Positions 8,519 to 17,932 of a DNA stretch of 64,000 nucleotides are shown here, in pieces. The stretch spans positions 186,001-250,000 of the forward strand of contig NC_018526.1 in NCBI RefSeq assembly GCF_000294495.1, in the 5' to 3' direction. Under the pieces are notes generated by a model. That model was given only the letters and a program-made list of their open reading frames with translations, searched no databases and was not told the origin of the DNA. The position numbers were made by a program, and so were the translations under genes. The DNA is from Streptococcus suis S735 (lineage in GTDB: Bacteria; Bacillota; Bacilli; Lactobacillales; Streptococcaceae). How positions within the stretch are numbered: the stretch's first letter is position 1; every line of letters starts with the position of its first letter.

Positions 8519-10405
8519 ATGAAATTGACGATTTTTGATAAAGTACAGAATAAGACTTCTCAATTTGCTATAGATGAACTTACATATTACTTGAAAGCCA
8601 TTTTTGATTTTGAGTTAGGAAAGACAACTGTTGAGGAAGATGCGAATGTTCTTTTGTCAAAAGAATATCTTGACAATAATGATACGATTGGGATTGAAAT
8701 AAAAAATGGAAATGCAATATTAACAGGTAATTCTGATGTCTCAATCCTTATTGCGGTATATCGTTTACTTAGTGAATTTGGAGCTGTATTCACTAGACCG
8801 GGTAGAAAACATGAATTAATCCCCTCATTAACGATAACTGACTGGAATGAGAAAGAGCTTTCTATTCATGAGACTGCAAGTTATAAGCATCGAGGAGTAT
8901 GTATAGAAGGTGCAGATAGTTACCAGAATACAAAAGAATTTTTGGATTGGTTACCCAAAATTAATATGAATAGCTTTTTTATTCAGTTTGAGAATCCTTA
9001 TTCATTTTTAAAGCGCTGGTATGAACATGAATTTAATCCGTATGCGGATAAAGAAGATTTCAATACGGAAATTGCACAACAAATGAGCGACCTTTTAGAT
9101 GAAGAATTATCAAAACGAGGTTTAATACATCATCGTGTTGGCCATGGTTGGACTGGTGAAGTACTTGGATATTCATCTAAGTACGGATGGGAATCTGGGT
9201 TAAAACTACCTGAAGAAAAGAAACCGCTAGTCGCCGAATTAAATGGAAAACGTGAGTTATTCAACACAGCGCCAATACTAACTAGTCTATGTTTCTCCAA
9301 TCCAGATGTTGGTGAAAGAATGTGTGAACTGATTGTAAATTATGCTAAGGAAAGGAAAGATGTAGACTATTTACATGTTTGGTTATCCGATGCACGGAAC
9401 AATATTTGTGAATGTGAAAAATGTAAACAAGAAATACCCTCAGATCAATATGTACGAATATTAAATCAATTAGATCGGAAATTAAGTGAAGAGGGGCTTA
9501 ATACAAAGATTTGTTTTTTACTTTATCATGAATTACTTTTTGCACCAAAACATGAAGTTTTAGAGAATCCTGAACGGTTCACTATGATGTTTGCACCAAT
9601 TACCAGAACTTTCGAAATGAGTTATGCAGATGTAGACTATGAAAACGATGTTCCGCTTCCAAATGAGTATTCAAGAAATAATATTGTTCTTCCTAACTCA
9701 CTTGAAGAAAATCTCTCATATTTATTTAGTTGGCAAAAAGTGTTTAATGGAGATAGTTTTGTATATGATTACCCACTTGGTCGGGCACATTATGGTGATT
9801 TAGGATATATGAAGATCAGTAAAGTAATCTTTAGAGATGTCGTATATCTTAAAAAATTGGGTTTAAATGGTTATATTAGTTGCCAGGAGCTACGCGCTGG
9901 TTTCCCTCATAACTTTCCCAACTTTGTGATGGGTCAAATGTTGTGGAACAGAAATTTAGAGTACGATGAATTGAAAGCGCTCTATTTTAGTTCCTTATAT
10001 GGTTCTGAATGGAAAAGTGTCGTAACTTACTTAGAAAAATTATCAGATTACTCTTCATGTGATTATTTTAATTCAATAGGTGATCGCCAAAATGCAGAAT
10101 TATCAATGAAATACAATATCTCAAGTAAATTAGCATTTAATTTTATTAATACCTTGGAAGAGAATGTTGCTAAAAATAACGGAATTCAACGTGATGCTTG
10201 GCGACAATTAGGTTATCACCGGGAATATGTTGTCAAATTGGCTAATGCCCTTCATCTTATGGCCTCTGGAGACCATCTTGATGGACAAATCCGCTGGAAA
10301 GATTTTTTGGATTATATTAGAAACCATGAACCTGATTTTCAACAGTATCTTGATGTCTATCGTATTATTGAAGTTGCTAAGAATTATGCTGGATTCAAAT
10401 TGTAG
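8519..10405 (+). CDS. DUF4838-family cytoplasmic putative glycoside hydrolase
   Basis: A 628-residue protein without signal peptide. Residues about 1-110 look like the alpha/beta domain that precedes GH20/GH84/GH67 barrels (IEIKNGNAILTGNSDVSIL). A TIM-barrel-like part begins at YKHRGVCIEGADS and includes DYLHVWLSDARNNICECEKC near residue 300, the hallmark of DUF4838, and CFLLYHELLFAPKHEVL. The four-Cys cluster could bind metal. It probably hydrolyses an imported, perhaps phosphorylated, oligosaccharide delivered by the adjacent EIIC. Start at 8519: AGGAGA (8505-8510) precedes it, and the upstream in-frame ATG overlaps the EIIC gene. No biochemical activity is known to me for this subgroup. 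Confidence 0.8.
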   Translation: MKLTIFDKVQNKTSQFAIDELTYYLKAIFDFELGKTTVEEDANVLLSKEYLDNNDTIGIEIKNGNAILTGNSDVSILIAVYRLLSEFGAVFTRPGRKHELIPSLTITDWNEKELSIHETASYKHRGVCIEGADSYQNTKEFLDWLPKINMNSFFIQFENPYSFLKRWYEHEFNPYADKEDFNTEIAQQMSDLLDEELSKRGLIHHRVGHGWTGEVLGYSSKYGWESGLKLPEEKKPLVAELNGKRELFNTAPILTSLCFSNPDVGERMCELIVNYAKERKDVDYLHVWLSDARNNICECEKCKQEIPSDQYVRILNQLDRKLSEEGLNTKICFLLYHELLFAPKHEVLENPERFTMMFAPITRTFEMSYADVDYENDVPLPNEYSRNNIVLPNSLEENLSYLFSWQKVFNGDSFVYDYPLGRAHYGDLGYMKISKVIFRDVVYLKKLGLNGYISCQELRAGFPHNFPNFVMGQMLWNRNLEYDELKALYFSSLYGSEWKSVVTYLEKLSDYSSCDYFNSIGDRQNAELSMKYNISSKLAFNFINTLEENVAKNNGIQRDAWRQLGYHREYVVKLANALHLMASGDHLDGQIRWKDFLDYIRNHEPDFQQYLDVYRIIEVAKNYAGFKL

Positions 10406-10421
10406 TACTGAGTTGTAGAAA

Positions 10422-10457
10422 AAAGCCAATTCACAATTTATTTTGCGAATTGGCTTG
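10422..10457 (+). terminator. Terminator after the DUF4838 gene
   Basis: AAGCCAATTC pairs with GAATTGGCTT across a loop of about 14 bases; the following T-run is short. It separates the EIIC-DUF4838 unit from the surface-protein gene. Confidence 0.6.
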
Positions 10458-10524
10458 AAGTCTAATATAGATAGAATATTGAATTTATTTGATGTTAATT
10501 GATATTTATTTTTGAGAGGATTTT

Positions 10525-13500
10525 ATGAATAAAAAAATTTTTTTAAAATCAGCGATTATTTTGCTCTCTGTCACATGTCTAATTAATGCGATTAAAGCTT
10601 TAGATAGTAGTGGTGTGTCATCGAGTACAGGTGAAATAGTAAATCAAGATCGCATATACAACATAACTTTGAAAGTGAAAACAGATGGGGTTTATAATGA
10701 TCTGGGGGGGAATGTTATTTCGGAAAATAATGTATTGTCAGGAATTAGTGGTACAAAAATAAATTTGAAGGTTAGTACAAATTCAGGATATCGTTTTGTA
10801 GGGTATCAGTCATTTTTAGAAAGTGGAAATAGTACAGATGGGTTACTACCAATCGAAAATGATAGTTTTGAAATCTCGGATAAAACGGGTAATGTAACGG
10901 TTGTTGCGATGTTTGAGAAGATTCCTATTGATGAGACAATTTATTTTTCGGATGAATTCTCAACTGAAAATATTAATAATTACTTGTTATCTGAAAATCT
11001 AATTGGAAAAATTGCGGTAAGTAATGGAAAATTGAACATTCATGCTCCCGGGGTATCATCGATAAAACCAATTCTTTCAAGACAGATTGATGAAAGTTCA
11101 ACATTGGGGTATGAAATTCAATTTTCCATACAACAAATTGGTGAAGTAAAGCAGTGGAATACTTTTAGAGTAGTATTTAAAGAAAATAGCGATGGATCAG
11201 TTTATGCTCTAGAATTTACTGGAAAAGCTGTATCTATAAAAAAACTTTCAAGTATTGATGCACCTAATCAAACTGGTGAAAAATACGCTGAAACAGGCCA
11301 CAATCTAGGAAGTGAAGAACACAGAATAAGACTTGTAGTAAGAGGGGATACAGTAACTGTTAGTGATAATGAAATTCCGTTATTAAGTTATAGCAGTCCT
11401 GAAAATTGGGAAGGTGCAACAGCATCCATTGTTTTTACACCGATTTCAAATAGAAGTGTATCTTTAGACGATATCATTATTCGACAAACACGTGCTTTAA
11501 GATCTTTACTAGTTGTGTCTCGTATAGATGGTCAGGAAGTTACAGATATTCAACCCGGATCAATCAGAGGGAATACAAGTCAAGTTTTTGTTGGAGATTC
11601 ACTTCCTCTGGAGGTCATTGAAAAACCTGGATATCAATTTATTGGTTTTAAAGATGAATTTGGAAATGTGGTCGATTTATCTACTTTCAGTGTTCCTAAT
11701 GATGAGTCGGATTTGGTTATTTATGCAGACTTTCAGACAGCTGAAGTAGTGAATCGTGAGACAAAGACTTTTTATATTGATAGTATAGAAGGAAATGATA
11801 CTAATAGTGGAGAAAGTGAGACTAATGCATGGAAAACACTCGAACAATTGCGGAAAAACACACTAATTGCTGGTGATAGAGTGCTATTAAAACGTGGAAG
11901 TCGTTTTGTTGGAGAAGATGCGGCATTAACTTTTAAAGGTTCAGGTCTTGAAGATGCGCCTATCCTAATTTCATCTTATGGTGAGGGAGAGCTGCCTTTG
12001 CTTGAAGCACAGGGCAAAATTGAAAGTGTAATTAAGTTATATAATCAAGAATATATTACAATTGAAAATCTAGAGATTACAAACTTAGATCCGAACTTTT
12101 CAACGAGTTTTGAATTAAATTCAAATAATAACCGTTCAAAAATACTAAGAGGTGTTCATGTTATAGCTGAAGATTATGGGGTAGTTCATGATATCGTTCT
12201 TCGAAATATGTATCTACATGATATTAATGGTAATTTGAATTCAAAATGGAATGGAGGTATTTTCTTTGATGTTTATGGAACAACAGTTCCAACCAAATAT
12301 GATGGCATACTTATTGAAAATAATTATTTAGAAAGAGTTGATAGGTCAGGGATTAAATTGGTCGGGTCCACATGGGCAAACCAAAATCTAAAAAACAACA
12401 AAAACATTCCATTAAATTGGTATCCATCAACAAACGTAGTTGTTCGTGGCAATCGTATCGAAAAGGCTGGTGGTGATTCTATAACAGTTAGAGATACAGA
12501 TGGTGCTTTAATTGAATACAATATCTCGGCTGATGCCAGATACCAAGATACAGGTTATAACGCTGGAATTTGGCCATTTCAAGCTTCAAATACTGTTATT
12601 CAATATAATGAATCATTTAGAACCCATGGTGTTCAGGATGGGCAAGGTTTAGATCTAGACCATGTTTCAAATAATTCAGTAATGCAATATAATTACAGTC
12701 ATGATAATGAAGGTGGTTTCATGTTGATTATGAATTGGTACGAGCAAACATCTCCAACAGTCCGTTATAATATTAGTCAGAATGATAAAGATAAAATTTT
12801 TGAATTGGCTAGAGGGGGAGCCCAAGGAACTGCTATATATAATAATACCATCTTCTCCGACTCGAAATTAACAGGGAGAGCTGGCGTTATTGATATGCCG
12901 AGTACCTCAGGAGGAACTGGTGTAAAAGATATCTTTTTATTTAACAATATTTTTTACTTTACTGATGGCGAAAAAATGTTTGTAGAAGCAAGCGATGCTG
13001 GTAAATATAAAGATAGTATTCATTTTTATAACAATGCATATGTCGGAGTTGAAGTGCCAGATGATCCCAAAGCGATAACTGAAGGTATAACTTTAAAAGG
13101 TGTTGGAACTGGACCGACTGAAAATAAATCGATGATTGCAAATGCTGGGAAATTTTTAACAGGACAATTAGATGGGTATAGATTGCCTGAAAATAGTTCG
13201 TTAGCTAAGCTTGGTGTGAGCAAAGAGGAAGCAATTTCTTATTTCTATAAAAAACTAGGTGTGCAGCCCACAATTGATTTCCAAGATAATGGCTCCTTAA
13301 CTATGTCTCCGACAGAAGCTTTTGCCTTGGCTCGTCAAACAAACAGTGTTGACGCGATTGCACGTGTTTATCCTGCAATAGAAGGGGTTACTTATGATAC
13401 TGATTTCTTTGGAGAAACTTTGTCGAGTGAAAATTTATCTGTTGGTGCAGCTCAAGAGAAAAAATCAGTTTTTGAAGAAAAAATCTCTGATATAGAAATT

Positions 13501-14241
13501 TCAGATGTGAAAACAGGGATTGGAATGAGATATAAACGTTCAAATCAGCTTGCAGATGTAAATTTAAGTATAAGATTGATAAATAAAGATGAACTTCAAT
13601 ATACTATAAATGCTAATAATCCAACTTTTTCATATGAAATTCAACTTCAAAAAAATTTTGGAGAGTATATGGATTTAAGTGAGAGTGTGACAATCACCAT
13701 TCCAATTGAGGCGGATAAAAAGATTCTTAATGTTTTGAAAATTAATAAAAATGAACAAACTGAATCAGTGAAAGAACTGCCATATCGAATTGAAAATAAT
13801 AAAATAATATTAGAAACCGATGAGCTTGGTTCATTTATCATTGAATACCAGATGGAAAAAATTAAAAAAGAAAATAACACAAATGCAACAATAAGTGAAA
13901 GTGGAAAAAGTAGTTTAGGGTTGCAAAATAAAGAAAATTCAGATGTGCAAGCTGTAGGCGATAAAGATTATTTTTCTGGTCTTGAACTATCAAATAAAGG
14001 TGAAGAGTTAAGTCGTGAAGATTCTAAACTAATGGGGAATTCAATTAATAATTTACAAACAATAAAAGAGTCTGAAAGTATTTTCGAAGGAAATTTGGGT
14101 AGGAATAAAGAGTTGAGTGACATGTATCAAAAGTCATTGCCAAAAACAGGAGAAAGTAACCAAGCATATATTGTTTTGATTGGTTTATTTAGCCTCTTCG
14201 TAGTCCTAATTTGTCAAATTTTTAAAAAATCAATAGATTAA
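10525..14241 (+). CDS. LPXTG cell-wall-anchored right-handed beta-helix protein
   Basis: A 1238-residue secreted protein. It has a signal peptide (about 1-26, MNKKIFLKSAIILLSVTCL) and an InlB/MucBP-like beta repeat (about 45-130). A jelly-roll/laminin-G-like module follows (about 140-320), then a second beta repeat (about 325-410). A right-handed parallel beta-helix of pectate-lyase type begins with FYIDSIEGNDTNSGESETNAW and runs to about 900. A C-terminal beta domain and a polar Asn/Ser/Glu linker follow. LPKTG is at 1205-1209, then a hydrophobic segment and KK tail for sortase A. It probably binds or cleaves a polysaccharide at the cell surface; lyase versus hydrolase cannot be told. It is A/T-rich like its neighbours. 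An SD (gagagg) precedes the ATG. Confidence 0.9.
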   Translation: MNKKIFLKSAIILLSVTCLINAIKALDSSGVSSSTGEIVNQDRIYNITLKVKTDGVYNDLGGNVISENNVLSGISGTKINLKVSTNSGYRFVGYQSFLESGNSTDGLLPIENDSFEISDKTGNVTVVAMFEKIPIDETIYFSDEFSTENINNYLLSENLIGKIAVSNGKLNIHAPGVSSIKPILSRQIDESSTLGYEIQFSIQQIGEVKQWNTFRVVFKENSDGSVYALEFTGKAVSIKKLSSIDAPNQTGEKYAETGHNLGSEEHRIRLVVRGDTVTVSDNEIPLLSYSSPENWEGATASIVFTPISNRSVSLDDIIIRQTRALRSLLVVSRIDGQEVTDIQPGSIRGNTSQVFVGDSLPLEVIEKPGYQFIGFKDEFGNVVDLSTFSVPNDESDLVIYADFQTAEVVNRETKTFYIDSIEGNDTNSGESETNAWKTLEQLRKNTLIAGDRVLLKRGSRFVGEDAALTFKGSGLEDAPILISSYGEGELPLLEAQGKIESVIKLYNQEYITIENLEITNLDPNFSTSFELNSNNNRSKILRGVHVIAEDYGVVHDIVLRNMYLHDINGNLNSKWNGGIFFDVYGTTVPTKYDGILIENNYLERVDRSGIKLVGSTWANQNLKNNKNIPLNWYPSTNVVVRGNRIEKAGGDSITVRDTDGALIEYNISADARYQDTGYNAGIWPFQASNTVIQYNESFRTHGVQDGQGLDLDHVSNNSVMQYNYSHDNEGGFMLIMNWYEQTSPTVRYNISQNDKDKIFELARGGAQGTAIYNNTIFSDSKLTGRAGVIDMPSTSGGTGVKDIFLFNNIFYFTDGEKMFVEASDAGKYKDSIHFYNNAYVGVEVPDDPKAITEGITLKGVGTGPTENKSMIANAGKFLTGQLDGYRLPENSSLAKLGVSKEEAISYFYKKLGVQPTIDFQDNGSLTMSPTEAFALARQTNSVDAIARVYPAIEGVTYDTDFFGETLSSENLSVGAAQEKKSVFEEKISDIEISDVKTGIGMRYKRSNQLADVNLSIRLINKDELQYTINANNPTFSYEIQLQKNFGEYMDLSESVTITIPIEADKKILNVLKINKNEQTESVKELPYRIENNKIILETDELGSFIIEYQMEKIKKENNTNATISESGKSSLGLQNKENSDVQAVGDKDYFSGLELSNKGEELSREDSKLMGNSINNLQTIKESESIFEGNLGRNKELSDMYQKSLPKTGESNQAYIVLIGLFSLFVVLICQIFKKSID

Positions 14242-14259
14242 GGGATTTAGGATAACAAA

Positions 14260-15021
14260 ATGACGAAAAAAATAATATTTATCTTGTTATTCTTCGTAGT
14301 TTGTGTTTATTTCTACTCCTTTATTCCCCTCGTTCAGACTGTTCCATCTGTTTTTCAGACACCTTATAGAACATTAGTTCAATCTGAGTTTGAAGCGATA
14401 TATAAATATAATGGTATTGAAATTTCGGAAAGGAATTTTTGGAATAAACCGATAAATGGTCGTAAACCACAAGATACTCTGAATGAAAAAGCAACGATAT
14501 TATTTAAAAAATATAATCTTTTAGAAAAAGAAGCGAAAAAACATGAATATAAAAAAGATGCTCTTGATTTCAATAAAGTTGATTGGAAGACAGTCTCAAA
14601 TCGCTATATTGAATTAAAACAAATTGTTATTGATGAAAAAATTAAAGATATAAATCAAGATGAGATTGAACGATATTACTTAGCAAATACTGAAAATTTT
14701 GAACGTCAAGATTTTATAAGCGGTAACATTTCTATATGGAATGATGGGATAATTATTTCTACTGAATCAGTAGATATTACCGAGGAAACAGTAAGAAATA
14801 TAACTGAAAGATACCCTGATTTAGAATTAGAATTAAAGAATATTGAAGTTGGTCATCAAGTTTCTTGGGGACAGAATGGGGTTTATTATACCTTTACATG
14901 TTTGTCGAGAGAAGAAAAGGGAATTATTCCACTTTCTGAAATCACGGATGCGGTTGCTATGCAATGTGCAGAGGAACTTGTTGATAATTGGTTAAATAAA
15001 GAAATTGACTCTTTAAAATAA
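14260..15021 (+). CDS. SurA/PrsA-like extracytoplasmic putative foldase, membrane-anchored
   Basis: A 253-residue protein with one N-terminal hydrophobic segment (IIFILLFFVVCVYFYSFIPL) and no lipobox Cys. The outside part resembles SurA_N chaperone domains: YKYNGIEISERNFWN, helical TLNEKATILFKKYNLLEKEAKKH, and INQDEIERYYLANTENFERQ. The last 90 residues are too short and divergent for me to call a full parvulin isomerase domain. It begins 18 bp after the LPXTG gene, so it is probably co-transcribed and may help the large beta-helix protein fold after secretion. The function is inferred from weak similarity and position. Confidence 0.6.
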   Translation: MTKKIIFILLFFVVCVYFYSFIPLVQTVPSVFQTPYRTLVQSEFEAIYKYNGIEISERNFWNKPINGRKPQDTLNEKATILFKKYNLLEKEAKKHEYKKDALDFNKVDWKTVSNRYIELKQIVIDEKIKDINQDEIERYYLANTENFERQDFISGNISIWNDGIIISTESVDITEETVRNITERYPDLELELKNIEVGHQVSWGQNGVYYTFTCLSREEKGIIPLSEITDAVAMQCAEELVDNWLNKEIDSLK

Positions 15022-15045
15022 TCCTTGATTATTGACAATCTAGAG

Positions 15046-15066
15046 TTAACAAAAATTTTTTGTTAA
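15046..15066 (+). terminator. AT-only inverted repeat after the foldase gene
   Basis: TTAACAAAAA and its reverse complement TTTTTGTTAA form a stem with almost no loop. It could be a weak terminator or a regulator site. The rest of 15022-15243 holds no gene that I can see and presumably contains the promoter for the ABC operon. Confidence 0.4.
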
Positions 15067-15243
15067 TTTAAAAGGAATTGGGAATTGTCGTACTGAAAAA
15101 CTGATTTCAATTATTAAGTTAAGTTTCTTAGTTAAATACTGTAATTTTTGTAGCCATACTAATATATATTTTGTAAAATAGAGTTACATAAATTTATTAA
15201 GACGAAACATTTTTTATGTATTTGTAACTATGGGAGGATGAAG

Positions 15244-16002
15244 ATGAAGAGCAACAAAGAACAAAAATATTTTTGGTTGACATTCTCATTGATTGTTGCA
15301 TTGATGATTTGGTGGTTTTTATCGAATTATGATCGAACCTCTCGTAGTTTTCCAAATATCATTTTGGTTTGGAATGCTTTATTAATCATGATAGACAAAG
15401 GATTTATCTTTGAAGATATATTTTCAAGTCTAACTTCAGTTTTCTTCGGGTTCACGTCGGGCTTTCTATTGTCGGCGCCTAATGCACTCTTAATGGCCTG
15501 GTATTCACCTTATCGTAATATTGTGAAACCTTGGATACAATTTATCAGAAATATTCCACCTCTTGCATACGTCCCTTTAGTTGTAATTTCAGCTGGGGTT
15601 GGGCTATTACCTCAAGTTATTGTAATAGCGATAGCTACTTTTCTGACTATGACTGTAACAATTTATCAAGGCATTATTAATATCGATCCAAATTTAATTA
15701 AAGCAGCAAGGATTTTAGGAGCATCAGATTTTGAAATATTTAAAAGAATTTTGGTTCCATCATCTATTCCATTTATTATGACAGCTGTCAGATTAGGTAC
15801 ATCGATTTCTTTAACAACTATCATAGCAGCTGAATCTACTGGTGCAACATCAGGTATGGGAATGAGAATACGGTCCTTAAATAACTCTTTTGATTCCTCG
15901 GGAATGCTTTTGTATATCATATTGATTGGAGTGATTGGTTTACTTTTAAATAAGTTAGTTGATTTGATAGAAAGGAAGTTAACTGGATGGCAACAGAAGT
16001 AA
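15244..16002 (+). CDS. ABC importer permease, SsuC/TauC type
   Basis: A 252-residue membrane protein with about six transmembrane helices and the BPD-transport EAA region IKAARILGASDFEIFKRILVPSSIPFIM. It also has FIRNIPPLAYVPLVVISAGVG, typical of the nitrate/sulfonate/taurine/hydroxymethylpyrimidine permease family. GGGAGG (15232-15237) abuts the first in-frame ATG (15238) but lies 6 bp before the second, so 15244 is the likely start. The ATPase gene overlaps its end by 16 bp, a sign of translational coupling. The solute cannot be read from the sequence. Confidence 0.9.
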   Translation: MKSNKEQKYFWLTFSLIVALMIWWFLSNYDRTSRSFPNIILVWNALLIMIDKGFIFEDIFSSLTSVFFGFTSGFLLSAPNALLMAWYSPYRNIVKPWIQFIRNIPPLAYVPLVVISAGVGLLPQVIVIAIATFLTMTVTIYQGIINIDPNLIKAARILGASDFEIFKRILVPSSIPFIMTAVRLGTSISLTTIIAAESTGATSGMGMRIRSLNNSFDSSGMLLYIILIGVIGLLLNKLVDLIERKLTGWQQK

Positions 16003-16769
16003 AAAAAATTAAGGTCAAAATTGAAGATGTTTCAAAATCATTTCAGACAAATCATGGTGAGGTTGTTGCACTAAATCAAATAAATTTAGAAATCTTTGAG
16101 AATGAAATAGTTACAGTTGTTGGTCCATCTGGTTGTGGTAAATCTACTCTACTAAACTTGGTTGCAGGTTTGGAACCTGTAACTTCCGGAAAAATTTATT
16201 GTGATGATAATGAAATTGTTGGCATTGGAGTTGAGCGTGGAGTTGTTTTTCAACAATATGCATTATTTCCTTGGATGAGTGTACTACAGAATGTAATGTT
16301 CGGACCTGAAATGCAAGGAAAATCAAAGTTAGAAGCTAGTGAAATAGCTAACAAGTATATTAAAATGGTTGGATTACAAGAATTTTCCAATCATTATCCG
16401 AAAGAATTATCGGGTGGAATGAAGCAAAGGGTTGCTATAGCGAGAGCTTATGCTGTTAACCCGTCAATTCTATTAATGGATGAGCCCTTTGGAGCATTAG
16501 ATGCACTAACTAGAATTCAGCTTCAAGAGGAGTTGATTGAAATGTTAGGACAAGAACAAAAAACTTGTTTTTTCATAACACATGATATTGAAGAGGCGGT
16601 ACTATTAGGAAATCGAGTGATTGTTATGAGTCCACGCCCTGGAGAAATTAAAGAAATTGTGAACGTTGATTTACCATTTCCAAGAAATCAGTTGACAAAG
16701 TTTGAAAAAAATTTTATGGACATAAAGAACCATATATGGTCACTTGTTTATAAAGATTTTCTAATATAA
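15987..16769 (+). CDS. ABC importer ATPase, SsuB/TauB type
   Basis: A 260-residue nucleotide-binding subunit. Walker A is GPSGCGKSTLLN (about residues 47-58), the Q-loop VVFQQYALFPW, the signature LSGGMKQRVAIARA, Walker B ILLMDEPFGALD, and the H-loop FFITHDIEEAV. The N-terminal MATEVKKIKVKIEDVSKSFQ leads into the usual beta sheet. Together with the permease and the binding lipoprotein it forms a complete importer of the sulfonate/nitrate family. It overlaps the permease gene by 16 bp. Confidence 0.94.
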   Translation: MATEVKKIKVKIEDVSKSFQTNHGEVVALNQINLEIFENEIVTVVGPSGCGKSTLLNLVAGLEPVTSGKIYCDDNEIVGIGVERGVVFQQYALFPWMSVLQNVMFGPEMQGKSKLEASEIANKYIKMVGLQEFSNHYPKELSGGMKQRVAIARAYAVNPSILLMDEPFGALDALTRIQLQEELIEMLGQEQKTCFFITHDIEEAVLLGNRVIVMSPRPGEIKEIVNVDLPFPRNQLTKFEKNFMDIKNHIWSLVYKDFLI

Positions 16770-16807
16770 AAAAGTGAAACAGTAGAATTATTTTGTGAGA
16801 GGGTAAA

Positions 16808-17839
16808 ATGGCTAAATATATGAAATATAAAAACTTCATTTGGTTTATTTGCAGCATAATCACTCTGATTTTTCTTTCTTCGTGTAGTTCTATTCAAACC
16901 TCCTCTAGTGGCCATTCAGCAAAAGTTGACACAATTAGAATTGCATATATGCCAAATTTTGCAAGTCTTCATGACATTATAACTGGAATAAATTCAGGTA
17001 TCTTTAAAGAGGAGGGGCTTGAAGTCGAATTGATTGAATTTGCTGATGGTCCGACTATCATTGCATCTTTAGAGTCAGGTTCAATTGATATTGGTAATAT
17101 TGGTCCGGGTGCCCATAAATTGGCGATTGAAGGTAGAGCAGAAGTTGTTGCATTTAGTCAACTTGGGAATGCTGACGAATTGATTGCTCGGTCGGATAGA
17201 GGAATTGATTCAATAGAGGATTTGAGAGGAAAGAAAATTGGAACAGCATCTGGGACATCAGCAGAAACAATTCTAAAGCTTGCTTTGTTAGAAGCAGATT
17301 TGTCTGAAAAGGATGTAGAAATTATTGATATGGATGCCTCCGCTATTGTTACAGCAATGTTGTCGGGTTCAATTGATGTAGCTGCAACCTGGTCACCAAA
17401 TACAACTTTTATAAAGCGAGAATTAAAGGAAAAGGTCGTTGTACTAGCTGATAATTCACGTTATAGAGAACAATCTCCAGCTATTGCTTCATACGTAACT
17501 TTTCCGGGGTATTCTGAAAAAAATAATGAAAAAATTTCCAAGTTTTTAAAAGGGTTATATCGTGCAATGGATTATCGAGCTGAACATATGAAGGAAGTTT
17601 CAAAATGGGTTGCTACCCAAATCGGTTCAGATATCACAGCTGTTCAAGATCAACTACAAGATGGAGAGTGGTTAACAAGTAGACAAATGATTCAATTGAT
17701 TAACACTGGGATACTTCAACAGTATTACGAGAAACAACAAAAAAATTTAATAGAATCTGAAATAGTTGATACATCCAGGAACATTAATGAATATGTTCTA
17801 ATTGATCAAATGAATAGTATATTAATGGAGATTAAATAA
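16808..17839 (+). CDS. ABC importer substrate-binding lipoprotein, SsuA/NMT1 type
   Basis: A 343-residue lipoprotein. The signal peptide ends in the lipobox LSSC (Cys about residue 26). The mature part begins with the family pattern IRIAYMPNFASLHDIITGINSGIFKEEGL and continues with SGSIDIGNIGPGAHKLAIEG, DLRGKKIGTASGTSAETIL and DVAATWSPNT, as in SsuA/TauA/ThiY-type type-II binding proteins. Known ligands in this family include sulfonates, nitrate and thiamine precursors, so specificity is open. Location beside a glycan cluster makes a sugar-linked or sulfonated ligand conceivable. Confidence 0.9.
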   Translation: MAKYMKYKNFIWFICSIITLIFLSSCSSIQTSSSGHSAKVDTIRIAYMPNFASLHDIITGINSGIFKEEGLEVELIEFADGPTIIASLESGSIDIGNIGPGAHKLAIEGRAEVVAFSQLGNADELIARSDRGIDSIEDLRGKKIGTASGTSAETILKLALLEADLSEKDVEIIDMDASAIVTAMLSGSIDVAATWSPNTTFIKRELKEKVVVLADNSRYREQSPAIASYVTFPGYSEKNNEKISKFLKGLYRAMDYRAEHMKEVSKWVATQIGSDITAVQDQLQDGEWLTSRQMIQLINTGILQQYYEKQQKNLIESEIVDTSRNINEYVLIDQMNSILMEIK

Positions 17840-17932
17840 TTCTTGTGAAACACAATTAGCCATTTTATTTTCAATAAAAGTTACATTGAATCAATAATCA
17901 TTCATAGTTTTCAAGGAAACATGAGGTAATGC

